From: Candidatus Poribacteria bacterium
GTDB lineage: Bacteria; Poribacteria; WGA-4E; UBA9662
DNA length: 40,284 nucleotides
Reading direction: 5' to 3'
NCBI GenBank assembly: GCA_002699335.1
Contig: PACG01000074.1
Coordinates: 18,624-58,907 of the forward strand
Positions 1 to 8,194 of this stretch are shown here, in pieces. Position 1 is the first letter of the stretch; every line of letters begins with the position of its first letter. A model generated the notes under the pieces. That model had not been told where the DNA came from. It worked only from the letters and a program-made list of their open reading frames with translations, and did not search any database. The position numbers were made by a program, and so were the translations under genes.

Positions 1-60
1 AATCAGATTTGCCGCAGACGCAACTAGAAAAGTGAGAAAAATTACATTTACCGAATCCAT
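1..60 (-). CDS. Partial gene: N-terminus of a probable secreted protein
   Basis: An ATG at 58-60 on the minus strand opens a frame that stays open to the window edge (20 codons). The peptide begins MDSVNVIFLTFLVASAANLI, a hydrophobic stretch ending in small residues, like a Sec signal peptide. A GAGGGG stretch lies about 12 bases upstream of the start. The gene would diverge from the oxidoreductase at 248. The mature protein lies outside the window, so no function can be given. The short length makes the call uncertain. Confidence 0.4.
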   Translation of the reverse strand, partial: MDSVNVIFLTFLVASAANLI

Positions 61-247
61 TATACTGTACTCGTCCCCTCAGATGAACCGGACACCTACA
101 TCGCGCAGTTCAATAAAAACGGATGTTCGGTAGGGAATTCGCTTGGCTGACCAACATCTGGTCTGACAAATAGAAACAGGTTGAAAGTAAGGACCGCGGC
201 GCAGAAAAGAATGCAAAATTTCAACCAGAGAAGGAGATAATGATAAT

Positions 248-1393
248 ATGAGTAGGCAATTACGCGCCGTCATCGTTGGGGCTGGATGGGCGGGTGAAGG
301 ACATACCAAAGCCCTTCAATACACGGGAGTAGAGGTTATCGCTGTATGCGCCCGTAAACCGGAAATCGTAAAACAGGTGGCCGACCGATTGGGATTGGAG
401 CAGGCCTCCACCAATTGGCAGCAGACGTTAGAGGCAGTTCAGCCGGACATCGTCGCGCTGGCTACGCCTGCGGCCCTACGAGGAGAGGTGATCGAGGTCG
501 CGACCAACCTCGGTTGCCACATCTACTGTGACAAACCGCTAGCGACGACGGCCGAAGAAGCCGGCCACATCTATCAACTGGTTAAGGCGGCAGATGTGAA
601 ACATGCCTATGCAGCCACTCACCGTTATGATCCCGGGTATGCTCGACTCAACGAGTTGATCCAGGAAGGCGTTATCGGTACGCCGCACGAGATCGTCGTT
701 ACCACGCGGGGTCGTCGTTCTCCTTCTTCGGTGATGCCGTGGTCGTGGATGTTAACTCTTGACGCTGGAGGCGGCGCCCTGAACAATGGCTTACCCCACC
801 TGTTGGGTATCTTACAGACTGTCACCGCTGGTGAAGCGGTACGTGCTATGGGTGAAGCACGTGTTCTGACCACCGAAGCCCCTGTTGTGCCCGATCTACA
901 CGATTACCGTGACTGGCTAAAACAAGGAGGGAAATTAACCCGCGAAAACGCCGCTTTGCTGGAGTGGCGACCCGTTGATGCCGATAACGCCTTCTCGGCG
1001 TTAATGCAGTTCAGGACGGGCGACACCGAGATCCAGACGACAATTGTTTTTGGATCCGGTCAGCAAGTATCAGGCCAAACCACTGGAATATACCTTTATG
1101 GAGACAAAGGAACATTGAGTGTAGACGGCATGTTCTATGCCCATAAAATCTCACTCCAGCTCGCTGGTGATGACAAGGCTGAGGTTTTGGAGATACCGCA
1201 ACGGTTGAAGGATGACGTGCCGGAAATTGGTGATTTCGTGCAAAACAGGTGGTGTGCGTTGGCACGAGACTTTGTGGCTGATATCGAGGGCAAATCACAC
1301 CGATCCTATTTGACCTTCAGAGACGGATGGCGATATCAGGTGGCGATTGAAGCGATTAGAGCCGGTCAAGGGTGGCAAGAATTACCGAACTAA
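248..1393 (+). CDS. Gfo/Idh/MocA family NAD(P)-dependent oxidoreductase
   Basis: The 381-aa protein is close to the family's usual length. It opens with a Rossmann nucleotide-binding loop, GAGWAG at residues 11-16. The family's EKP signature appears as DKP at 95-97, where the lysine is the usual catalytic residue. The C-terminal substrate domain includes a GGGALNNGLPH segment with His184 at the position of the conserved family histidine. Members oxidise or reduce sugars, inositols and their derivatives in the cytoplasm; the substrate cannot be read from sequence. The start is supported by AAGGAGA about 10 bases upstream of ATG. It is a lone plus-strand gene between minus-strand genes, probably with its own promoter in 61-230, although no convincing promoter hexamers were found there. 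Confidence 0.9.
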   Translation: MSRQLRAVIVGAGWAGEGHTKALQYTGVEVIAVCARKPEIVKQVADRLGLEQASTNWQQTLEAVQPDIVALATPAALRGEVIEVATNLGCHIYCDKPLATTAEEAGHIYQLVKAADVKHAYAATHRYDPGYARLNELIQEGVIGTPHEIVVTTRGRRSPSSVMPWSWMLTLDAGGGALNNGLPHLLGILQTVTAGEAVRAMGEARVLTTEAPVVPDLHDYRDWLKQGGKLTRENAALLEWRPVDADNAFSALMQFRTGDTEIQTTIVFGSGQQVSGQTTGIYLYGDKGTLSVDGMFYAHKISLQLAGDDKAEVLEIPQRLKDDVPEIGDFVQNRWCALARDFVADIEGKSHRSYLTFRDGWRYQVAIEAIRAGQGWQELPN

Positions 1394-1676
1394 AAATCCC
1401 TGGGAGAAGTAACTGAGGTCTGCTATTGGGGCACTCTGATTCAAGGATAGCATTTTATTGAAGTTTGATAACAGCTCAACCTTCCTTGTTTCGCACTTCC
1501 AACTTTTAACTTCACCCGTCGGTCCGTACTGCTCTTATATTAGCGTTATTTCGGCTAATAGTCCTCCGCAGTCTACTGGGGGAAGTCGTACTATCCCTTC
1601 GTTCCAAATAAACAGCATGTCGTGAGTAGAATTCAGAGGGTGCTAACAAGACCGAAAGCCTTGGGGTGGCCTTTTC
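1394..1676. other. Convergent intergenic region
   Basis: About 280 bases lie between the convergent oxidoreductase and CHAD genes. I see no credible coding frame and no clean terminator hairpin, only short imperfect GC-rich complementarity around 1563-1590. Confidence 0.5.
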
Positions 1677-2369
1677 TTAAGAGGCCTGGTAAGAGATTAT
1701 AGCGCGGGACTTCTTGGATTGAACGAATTTCAATAGTCGTTCTTTGAAGCGTGACCGTTCCAAACCTTCCCATAAATCTATGAACTGATGGTACAGTTGA
1801 TCACGCCTTTGTTGATAGAGGTTCATCAGAGCATAAATACCAGCCAGATCTGGGTCTTGGTGCGGCTTATCCAGGCGGGACGGTCTTTGCAATCGTGGCG
1901 GATTTTCTTGCAACTGTTGGAGTTGGTGGGATAAGAAACCTTGTAATTGTTGCGTGTTTTGCTGACGGTATCTACTAGCCACTTCACCTAAGCTAGAACG
2001 ATCGGCCATTTCACCTAGGTGTGAAAGAGCCGTCGGGCTGTCGTCTCGTGTTTGTTTTTGCAGATAGCCGTGTAAAACCTCTTGGATGACATCTGCATCG
2101 TGGATTTCACCTAGTAGTTCTTGAATCTCAGCAAGAATGTCCAGAAACTCGGTAAACTTCTTCTTGTAGTTGATGGCGAAGAACTCCATCGAATACCGTA
2201 ATCGCTTAATCGAAATCCGCATATTATGAAGTTCTGCTATGCAGTTGGGGTCAAAGACAAGTTTAGACCAAGAATAGACCTCCTCGATTTTGACCGGCAA
2301 AACTACCCTGGCGTTCCAACGGTAGCTTTTTTGGGCCTCAACGCCTTTGACTTTCCAAGCTTTTGCCAC
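1677..2369 (-). CDS. CHAD-domain protein (second of a tandem pair)
   Basis: The 230-aa protein carries the CHAD signature LHNMRISIKRLRYSMEFF at about residues 48-65, followed by an acidic LGEIHDADV element. CHAD domains are helical bundles rich in conserved His, Arg and Lys. In characterised proteins they bind inorganic polyphosphate and can target polyphosphate granules. The start is GTG (2367-2369) with an AGG about 9 bases upstream. It begins 12 bases after the stop of the upstream CHAD gene, so the two are co-transcribed. Its N-terminus (MAKAWKVKGVEAQ) resembles the neighbour's (MATAKKVKGISPK), so the pair are paralogues. No CYTH triphosphatase domain is fused to it, so an enzymatic role is not evident. 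Confidence 0.8.
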   Translation of the reverse strand: MAKAWKVKGVEAQKSYRWNARVVLPVKIEEVYSWSKLVFDPNCIAELHNMRISIKRLRYSMEFFAINYKKKFTEFLDILAEIQELLGEIHDADVIQEVLHGYLQKQTRDDSPTALSHLGEMADRSSLGEVASRYRQQNTQQLQGFLSHQLQQLQENPPRLQRPSRLDKPHQDPDLAGIYALMNLYQQRRDQLYHQFIDLWEGLERSRFKERLLKFVQSKKSRAIISYQAS

Positions 2370-2381
2370 GACAACCTGCCG

Positions 2382-2858
2382 TCAAAACTGGTTGCTAAAG
2401 AACCCTAAAAACTGGATCGCGAAACCGCTGTTGTCCAGATTATTGAACATCTCAATCATCGGTTGTCGCTTGATCTCTCGCTCTGTTTTTAGGTGATCGA
2501 TCAGTTTTTTGACCGAAATCTGCTCAAGGTCTGAGAGCCGTGCAAGATCTTTTTTGAATTTGTCGATGAGTACGTCGAAGTCGCGGACATCTCCCATCGT
2601 GCTTGTAATTTTCTCCACCTGTTTCAAATGGGCACGAAAGGTCTTTTTAGGACGGAAGCAATCGGCAAAATTATGCATGGCGGCTCGTAAACGACGAGAA
2701 GAAACCCGCATATCGTGAACATATTTGATATCAGTGCCATCCATGGCCCCCCCTTTGTAGGATATCATTTCGCCAAACCGGGTGATGATAATCCGTTGTG
2801 CACTTTCACGTAAGCTCTGTTTTGGAGAGATTCCTTTTACTTTTTTGGCAGTAGCCAT
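2382..2858 (-). CDS. CHAD-domain protein, short form
   Basis: The 158-aa protein has the CHAD signature VHDMRVSSRRLRAAMHNF at about residues 47-64 and a GDVRDFDVLIDKF element, equivalent to those in the following gene. It is shorter than typical CHAD proteins and ends near the middle of the usual two-bundle domain, so it may supply a half-domain or pair with its neighbour. It may also have been shortened by mutation, because the locus contains a clear pseudogene just upstream. AGGGAG lies about 7 bases before the ATG. The expected role is polyphosphate binding; this is family knowledge, not shown here. Confidence 0.78.
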   Translation of the reverse strand: MATAKKVKGISPKQSLRESAQRIIITRFGEMISYKGGAMDGTDIKYVHDMRVSSRRLRAAMHNFADCFRPKKTFRAHLKQVEKITSTMGDVRDFDVLIDKFKKDLARLSDLEQISVKKLIDHLKTEREIKRQPMIEMFNNLDNSGFAIQFLGFFSNQF

Positions 2859-2940
2859 TCTACACTCCCTAACTCTATCGCTGTACTAGCAAACGGCCAA
2901 CTCCAAACTGTTAGCGAGGTAATATTCGATAGACCCATTA

Positions 2941-3225
2941 TTAATCTTGTTGTTCAATTAACGCTGCTAAGGTAGAGCGGATTAAAGATCGTCTAAAAGT
3001 CACGCTAGAGGTCAAAAACCGCAAGCACCCTGTTCGAGATAGACGCATTGTCTGTGTTGGCCCTCTCGAATCGCGAATACATTCACCCGGGAGCAGGTTT
3101 ACTGCTAGGCTTGGACCGGCAACTTCCACTGCACGATCTGGTTCAGCAATTACCTGAATCTGATCGTGCATCTGGTAAATCGAACTCAATTCATCCTGGC
3201 TGACCCCGCGTTGTCGGTTATTCAT
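2941..3225 (-). CDS. Small unknown protein encoded directly after the ParA gene
   Basis: This 94-aa frame starts one base after the stop codon of the decayed ParA gene, with AAGAGAG about 7 bases before the ATG. Such near-overlap is typical of translationally coupled partners. The sequence (MNNRQRGVSQDELSSIYQMH...) matches no family I recognise. ParA-type ATPases are often followed by a small partner that links the ATPase to its cargo, so an adaptor role is possible but inferred only from position. The Arg/Ser-rich C-terminal third is less protein-like and may be frame-shifted debris. Confidence 0.45.
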   Translation of the reverse strand: MNNRQRGVSQDELSSIYQMHDQIQVIAEPDRAVEVAGPSLAVNLLPGECIRDSRGPTQTMRLSRTGCLRFLTSSVTFRRSLIRSTLAALIEQQD

Positions 3226-3226
3226 C

Positions 3227-3827
3227 TTAAACTCTCTTTTCCAAATCGGAGGCCATTTGTCGGATTGCTTCCTTCACTAGTTCAGCGTAATCCTCGTAGC
3301 CTGAACTTCTCCTGGTGCATTGGGTGATCGGGATACCTAACTAACTCTAACATCTTGGCGGTGCTATGCAGGGTAAGAAAACTGGTTTCAATCGGTAACA
3401 TTAGTTCATGGCAACCGAAAAGCGCATTCTCGGTCAGAATCCCCATGCTGGGGTAGAATCAATTACGATGTAATCATAATGCCGGCCTAGTTATTCATCT
3501 CTTCCAGGTAGATTGACAGCCATTCTTAGCGACGGGGTTGCTGAACTAACTGTTGGTCGGTGGGAACAAAATCGAATCCATCTTCAACTTGTCGAATGGC
3601 CTCAAAAACCACTTCTGTTTCCAGGCCTCTGTCTACTAAGGCCGGCACGACCGTTGCTGTATTTTCGATCGCGGTTTGGCTGACTCCCATGGTTGCGTGC
3701 GCATACGAGTCTACGTCGGTGAGTAGGGACCGTTGTTTTTTTTGAGCCAGAAAAGCGCTCAAACTAATGGCCTTAGTAGTTTTTTATCGCATCCCCCTTT
3801 TTGGTTGGCAATTGCAATCACGTACAT
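3227..3827 (-). pseudogene. Decayed ParA/MinD-type partitioning ATPase
   Basis: The reading frame is broken, but the family is clear. From ATG 3825-3827 it reads MYVIAIANQKGGCDKK, a deviant Walker A motif, then shifts frame within an A-run into TTKAISLSAFLAQKK and a Walker A'-like LLTDVDSYAHATMG. An in-frame TAA follows after QQLVQQPRR, with recognisable sequence (EWLSIYLEEMNN) beyond it. Another shift leads to DYIVIDST, then PSMGILTENALFGCHELMLP and IETSFLTLHSTAKMLELV, which are typical ParA segments. The C-terminal part is deleted, and the frame re-emerges as AELVKEAIRQMASDLEKRV before TAA. There are at least three frameshifts, one nonsense codon and one internal deletion, so this is a genuine pseudogene. 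It lies between the HhH gene (30 bases upstream) and the 94-aa gene (one base downstream). Confidence 0.85.
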
Positions 3828-3857
3828 GAGGCTTGCTCTAACCTTCAAAACCATTCG

Positions 3858-4241
3858 CTAGGTGATGTCTAGCCGCTGAATAGCTTTTAAATACGCGTCT
3901 TCAACCTTTCGATATTTTTTGTACTTCTTTTTAGGAAATATTTTTTTGGCTAATTTTCGATAAGCCTTGACCTGAGCTCCAAAATCGGTAGCGATCACCT
4001 CAGCTACCTGGCCAGCTAATTGTTGAGAGTCTTCTGACAGGGGTTGATCATCGGTTGAATCTTCCACCAGATCGGCAGCAGCTAAAATGATGTTTTCTGC
4101 CGTTTTCGCTGGAATGCCGGTTTTCTGGCTTAAATCGACAGCCGAAATGCTTGATAAGTCTTTCACCGCAGCGTAGCCAGCTGCTTCTAATTTGGCAGCA
4201 ATCACTGTGCCAACACCACGAATCTGAGTTAAAGTAGACAT
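3858..4241 (-). CDS. Helix-hairpin-helix domain protein with basic tail
   Basis: The 127-aa protein opens with a double helix-hairpin-helix fold (about residues 1-60: TQIRGVGTVIAAKLEAAGY and later KTGIPAKTAENIILAAADL) of the kind that binds DNA non-specifically. An acidic linker follows, then a lysine-rich helix (KKIFPKKKYKKYRKVEDAY) near the C-terminus. I chose the ATG at 4239-4241 because GGAGG lies five bases upstream; another ATG (4242-4244) abuts it. It is the first gene of the HhH-ParA-unknown-CHAD-CHAD group. A role linking the nucleoid with ParA or with polyphosphate is inferred from context only. Confidence 0.75.
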   Translation of the reverse strand: MSTLTQIRGVGTVIAAKLEAAGYAAVKDLSSISAVDLSQKTGIPAKTAENIILAAADLVEDSTDDQPLSEDSQQLAGQVAEVIATDFGAQVKAYRKLAKKIFPKKKYKKYRKVEDAYLKAIQRLDIT

Positions 4242-4244
4242 CAT

Positions 4245-4251
4245 AACCTCC
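4245..4251 (-). promoter_or_regulatory. Strong ribosome binding site of the HhH gene
   Basis: On the minus strand GGAGGTT precedes two consecutive ATG codons. Spacing favours the second ATG (4241) over the first and rules out the more upstream TTG, which lies inside the site. Confidence 0.7.
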
Positions 4252-4320
4252 AAATATTAATGTTAAAATTCAATTGGCAAAATTCTGTCAGTCTCTATTA
4301 ATTCTATGTCCGAAATCGAC

Positions 4321-4349
4321 TCAGCAGATGTACAGTCTACATCTGCTGG
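4321..4349. terminator. Hairpin with short T-run, terminator-like on the plus strand
   Basis: CAGCAGATGTA (4322-4332) and TACATCTGCTG (4338-4348) form a perfect 11-bp stem with a 5-base loop, followed on the plus strand by GCTTTTGATTT. No plus-strand gene lies immediately upstream. On the minus strand it falls in the leader region of the HhH gene, where it could be a regulatory hairpin. Confidence 0.5.
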
Positions 4350-4921
4350 CTTTTGATTTGATAATTTTCTGGTGATTGGAGGTTGAAGCGGTTACTAGTT
4401 GACACTCTTTGTCCTGAAGATTCTTTAAGTTCTGCTTGCTACTGAAGTAAATTTTACAATCTTTTTGTGGAAGAAGTAGAAAACATTCAGGCGGTGACAA
4501 TTGCCCGTATATGGTTGGGTTAACTTTCCGTGTACTTCTCTTCTGTCTGCTTCGTATCGCTTACCGGATTAGCTCCACTCCTGTTTCTAACGGTGGTGCT
4601 CAATCATTAAACGCGGGGGCGACAGTATTCCATTTCAACCAGCTCGAAGCTTATTAGTGCAATCCGGACTGGGAAAAAATATACCATACAAATGGTGTAA
4701 GATCAAGTAGAGAGAAGATCTGAATCACCCCTAGTTTTTTAGGGGTATTGAGTTGCATAAGCAAAGATGCGAGAAAGCATGTCCCAAACTTGATGGCGAA
4801 GCGACCTTGATATGAGGATAGATAAAATCTGGCAAAATATCTCCTCAAGCTGAACACAATCAAGTCCAGAGGATGTATGATGAAACAGTATCGATACTTA
4901 TTTATTATGATCAAAGTAGGT
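4350..4921. other. Gene-poor stretch
   Basis: No credible gene is visible over about 570 bases; short frames here have no recognisable family and poor composition. The only structure seen is a perfect 7-bp inverted repeat, ACCCCTA/TAGGGGT at 4727-4746, without a following T-run. Confidence 0.5.
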
Positions 4922-5317
4922 CTACCCCACCGGCTCTATTCTATACAGTCTAAATGATTCCTCCAATAACTCCAGTCGAAACAAGCAAAGGTCAAGCAGC
5001 GCCAAACCAACAGTCAGTAGACGCTGCCAACTGGCTGGCCATGGCAGCGGTCGCCAACTTAGCATTAGAGCAATTAACAGCAGCCATGGCAATTTGGACA
5101 CCACCAATCCAGAGGATCAGTTTATCCCGGGCCGGGCAGGATCCGACACCTTATGGGCCAAGAGAGCAGGAACTTCAAAAGTGAGGGCCAGAGCTAAGCA
5201 GAGGCTGAAGACAGCCAATAGCCGGGCTACGGCCAGGTGCCGGCGTCGCCAGCAGAAAAAGGCCAGACTTAGCGTGGCCAGGGATAAAAAGGCTGACAGG
5301 TAAGGTGGCAATGTCAT
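4922..5317 (-). pseudogene. Small multi-span membrane protein interrupted by one TGA
   Basis: Two hydrophobic frames, 5317-5117 and 5116-4922, lie in the same reading frame and are separated by a single TGA at 5117-5119. Read through, they give a protein of about 131 residues with roughly four hydrophobic segments, for example YLSAFLSLATLSLAFFCW, LLAVFSLCLALALTF and LPWLLLIALMLSW. I do not recognise the family. A nonsense mutation is the simplest explanation. TGA recoding is unlikely because intact genes here, such as the one at 15013-16104, end in TGA. The neighbouring UroD-like gene is also broken. Confidence 0.45.
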
Positions 5318-5491
5318 GATTCAGTTTCTCTGGGATTTAGCTCTGGCCAAGTCGCTTGATAATCAGGCAAGGACATCTACTAACTGCATCATATAACAAT
5401 TGCTACAAAAATTGCAACAACTAAACAGGGAAAAGCAGAGAAGTGAGAAAAGTGAAGGATGAATGTAGCATAGTGAATAGAAAGCGGAAGG

Positions 5492-6081
5492 TTAGATCAG
5501 ACCGATATTTCTGACAGCCAGTCCTGCATAGCCGTCTGTGTCTGCTGCTAGATAGTGTTCGATGGTCTCTGCATAACATTCCACCAGACGATCCGTCAAT
5601 TCGTATAATTCTGCACGGTCATCATCAGTCATAGTAGAGGTTTTCTGACCCACGAATGTATTGCATCCGCTCAAATAGAGTGCCTCCACTACCAGTTGTA
5701 TCGTACTGATGGTTAACCTCAGGACAATTTTTTAAATCCTCGAAATACTTAGAATCTGGGATCGGTGGAAATTGATAGTTATGGAGTTGATCCCACGACG
5801 GAAGAGCCGGCTTCTTAACTCCACCGTCCGTAATATCCAGACAACCGAACCCAATGAGATCCCCATTCATCACGGTATTCTTCCAGGTGGTCTTCTGGGT
5901 AATCGACAAACTTTGGCAGCGAAACGTGTTGATGCCCAAAGTCATCCGGATACATGTTGAGAAAATCTACTAATTGTTGGCCATGTTGCTTGAACGCTCC
6001 GGGGAAAATCGCATGTTCAAATGTATTCCTATCTGGTTCCGTAAACTGAATAGAACAGATTACTCTTTCACGGCTGTTCAT
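5492..6081 (-). pseudogene. Decayed uroporphyrinogen-decarboxylase-like (UroD family) gene
   Basis: Three overlapping frames together spell the N-terminal half of a UroD-like protein. Frame one (6081-5815) starts MNSRERVICSIQFTEPDR, the usual UroD-family opening, and includes DYPEDHLEEYRDEWGSHWVR. Frame two gives GGVKKPALPSWDQLHNYQFP and FERMQYIRGSENLYYD. Frame three gives AELYELTDRLVECYAETIEH and stops at 5492. Two frameshifts plus loss of about 150 C-terminal residues (family usually about 350) make it non-functional. Members of this divergent branch near sugar genes are probably methyltransferases or decarboxylases of unknown substrate rather than haem enzymes; that is inference. Confidence 0.8.
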
Positions 6082-6089
6082 GGATCTAC

Positions 6090-6268
6090 TTCTGATCCCC
6101 CTCGATTGTCCTGATCGTAGAGCTTGCCCTCACTTTCGCAAGGATGGATTTAGGATAAGCCCAGCCGGGGTAGTCTTTCAGATTAGCACGTTCTTCAGTG
6201 GTTATTTGGGTTAACTCTCCTGATTCTTCGAAGATAACCAGCCTGCTATTTGTTAACTGGTCAATCCA
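6090..6268 (-). pseudogene. Open, protein-like frame beyond the DUF1080 stop
   Basis: Directly after the TAG of the DUF1080 gene the same frame continues WIDQLTNSRLVIFEESGELT, then a segment ending KDYPGWAYPKSILAKVR. A one-base shift then gives EGKLYDQDN. No start codon or ribosome binding site is visible. It is either a severed C-terminal extension or the remnant of another gene. I do not recognise the family. Confidence 0.35.
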
Positions 6269-6892
6269 CTAGTACTGATCCGAACCTTTTAAAGCCAAGG
6301 GCAAGATCCAGATATTCCGATACTTAACATCGTTTCCATGGTCTTGCAGCAGAAGCGGTCCGGATTCCCCTACCTCCTCGTCAGCTGTGCCCCCGGTAAC
6401 ACCGGGCAATTCGATGTTATTATGGATTACAGTTCTGTTCTGAAGAACGGTCAGCCGGGTCTTCTCCACCACTTCACCATCAGCACCAACCCGTGCAGTC
6501 CGAAAAACAACATCGTATGTCTGCCACTCCAGTGGAGGTTTACAGGCGTTGGTCAAGGGGGCAAACTGGTTATAAACCGCTCCACAATCGCCTTTGCCTG
6601 GTACCTCGATCCCGTAGGAGTCCAGCACCTGGATTTCGTACCGCCCCTGTAAAAAGACGCCACTGTTACCACGGGCTTGACCGGTTGCCTCTGGCATATA
6701 GGGGGTCATAAATTCAAGGTGCAGAATAAAATCGGTAAATTTCTCCTGGGTCATAATATCGCCCTGATTGACCGACATCACACCGTTTTCTACGGTCCAC
6801 TTGGCTGGATCGCCGTTACGTTGGGTCCAATTGTCTACATCCTGACCATTGAAAACTTGAACTGCATTTTCTGGCGGGGTACTGGTTATCAT
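6269..6892 (-). CDS. DUF1080 (3-keto-disaccharide hydrolase-like) protein
   Basis: The 207-aa protein has typical DUF1080 features: an opening VFNGQDVDNWTQRNGDPAKW, then WTVENGVMSV, LEFMTPYM, GNSGVFLQGRYEIQVLDSYG and a closing GPLLLQDHGNDVKYRNIWI. The fold is a concanavalin-like jelly roll, and characterised relatives act on 3-keto sugars. No signal peptide is present, unlike many relatives. AGGAG motifs sit just upstream of the ATG. It follows the sugar isomerase gene by 62 bases in the same direction. The frame stays open for about 56 codons beyond the TAG stop with protein-like sequence, so the stop may be a recent nonsense mutation. Confidence 0.88.
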   Translation of the reverse strand: MITSTPPENAVQVFNGQDVDNWTQRNGDPAKWTVENGVMSVNQGDIMTQEKFTDFILHLEFMTPYMPEATGQARGNSGVFLQGRYEIQVLDSYGIEVPGKGDCGAVYNQFAPLTNACKPPLEWQTYDVVFRTARVGADGEVVEKTRLTVLQNRTVIHNNIELPGVTGGTADEEVGESGPLLLQDHGNDVKYRNIWILPLALKGSDQY

Positions 6893-6954
6893 CTCCTTCT
6901 CCTTTAACTTGATTGTACTTTACAGGGTAACAAATAACTACATGTTGAAGATGG

Positions 6955-8169
6955 CTAGGCCCAACCCTGACCACCACCACCTACACGGGTTTGGCAGATC
7001 CGCCTATAGTATCCACTTTTACGATAAGCCGTCAAAGGATCAGGGTCGCGATTCATCTCTACTCGGATCTGTTCCAGCAAGGGCCGGACATCAGTTTCAG
7101 CTGCCCGTTGAAGGACCCTCTCTGCGTCGATGATCTGACCCTCAGCCTGAGCTTCGGCCAATTGGTCTCGATCTACAATTAGCGCTCTAGCATAAGCTGT
7201 CTGTAGATTACAAACCGACTGAATGCTGGCTTCGACCTTAGGCTTCAAATTATGGCTCTGGTCTATCATATAAGCAATATCAGTTTCGGTATTGGGATCG
7301 AGCTCAGCCATTACCAGTTCATGGTAGATCAAAAATAGTTCTTGTGGATTAACAGATCCAACCGTTAGATCGTCGTCGGCATACTTGCGGCAGTTAAAGT
7401 GAAATCCGCCCAGTTTACCTTCGTCAATTAAATAGGAGACGATAAACTCGATGTTGGTACCTTGCGGATGGTGTCCCAGATCTATTAGAACCTGTGCCTG
7501 TTCTCCCAATTTACTGGCTATCAGGTAGGCAGTTCCCCAATCAGCCAGGTCGGTGTGATAGAAAGCCGGTTCGAAAAACTTGTACTCGATGAGCATCCGT
7601 TGATCTGGGCTGAGTACCTGATAAACCTCTTGTAAGGCAGTGTACATCCACTGTTTTCTCTGGCGAAAGTTAGCTTGGCCGGGAAAATTAGTACCGTCCG
7701 CAAACCAGAGACTTAGATCTGTAGAGCCGGTGGCATTCATAATCCCAACACACTCTAACATATGATCAATCGCCTGCCGGCGGATACCTGCATCTGGGTT
7801 GCAGACACTACCGAGTTTGTATTGTTGATCTTGAAACACATTGGGATTGATTGCCCCGATGCCAATGTCCAAATCCGCAGCTTGTTGTTTTAAAGCCTCC
7901 CAATCATCGGTAATATCCCACGGAATATGTAAAGCAACCGTTGGTGCAACGCCAGTGTATTTATGGACAGTTGCCGCATCCTCTAGGCGTTCGGCAGCAT
8001 TGCGCGCTGCTCCCTCTTGAGAGAAAACACCGAAACGGGTCCCTGAATTTCCATAGCCCCAGGACGGTGTTTCTATGTGTTGTTGTTGTAACAATTGCTT
8101 GACTTCAGAAACGTTAATCCCTTGCTTTTCCAGATCTTCTGCTAACAATTCGTACCTTGTGTTGCGCAT
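6955..8169 (-). CDS. L-rhamnose isomerase-like sugar isomerase (TIM barrel)
   Basis: The 404-aa protein resembles the Pseudomonas-type L-rhamnose isomerase family, metal-dependent aldose-ketose isomerases of broad specificity. Visible landmarks are [37 protein letters not shown], and candidate metal-ligand segments [12 protein letters not shown] (Glu), [15 protein letters not shown] (Asp, His), [10 protein letters not shown] (His) and [12 protein letters not shown] (Asp). I place the start at ATG 8167-8169 because AGGAGGG lies 8 bases upstream. A longer frame to 8205 would overlap the aspS stop and contain this site. The substrate could be rhamnose or a related deoxy sugar. It follows aspS and precedes DUF1080 in the same direction. 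Confidence 0.85.
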   Translation of the reverse strand: MRNTRYELLAEDLEKQGINVSEVKQLLQQQHIETPSWGYGNSGTRFGVFSQEGAARNAAERLEDAATVHKYTGVAPTVALHIPWDITDDWEALKQQAADLDIGIGAINPNVFQDQQYKLGSVCNPDAGIRRQAIDHMLECVGIMNATGSTDLSLWFADGTNFPGQANFRQRKQWMYTALQEVYQVLSPDQRMLIEYKFFEPAFYHTDLADWGTAYLIASKLGEQAQVLIDLGHHPQGTNIEFIVSYLIDEGKLGGFHFNCRKYADDDLTVGSVNPQELFLIYHELVMAELDPNTETDIAYMIDQSHNLKPKVEASIQSVCNLQTAYARALIVDRDQLAEAQAEGQIIDAERVLQRAAETDVRPLLEQIRVEMNRDPDPLTAYRKSGYYRRICQTRVGGGGQGWA

Positions 8170-8177
8170 TCTTTTTT

Positions 8178-8184
8178 CCCTCCT
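8178..8184 (-). promoter_or_regulatory. Ribosome binding site fixing the isomerase start
   Basis: AGGAGGG on the minus strand, 8 bases before ATG 8169, is a near-perfect Shine-Dalgarno sequence. It rules out the upstream in-frame ATG at 8205. Confidence 0.75.
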
Positions 8185-8194
8185 CGGTTGTTGA

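Noticed and set aside
4654..4914. Minus-strand frame of 86 codons
   Set aside because: Its composition is skewed to Phe/Ile/Tyr from AT-rich DNA, and it has no ribosome site and no recognisable motif.
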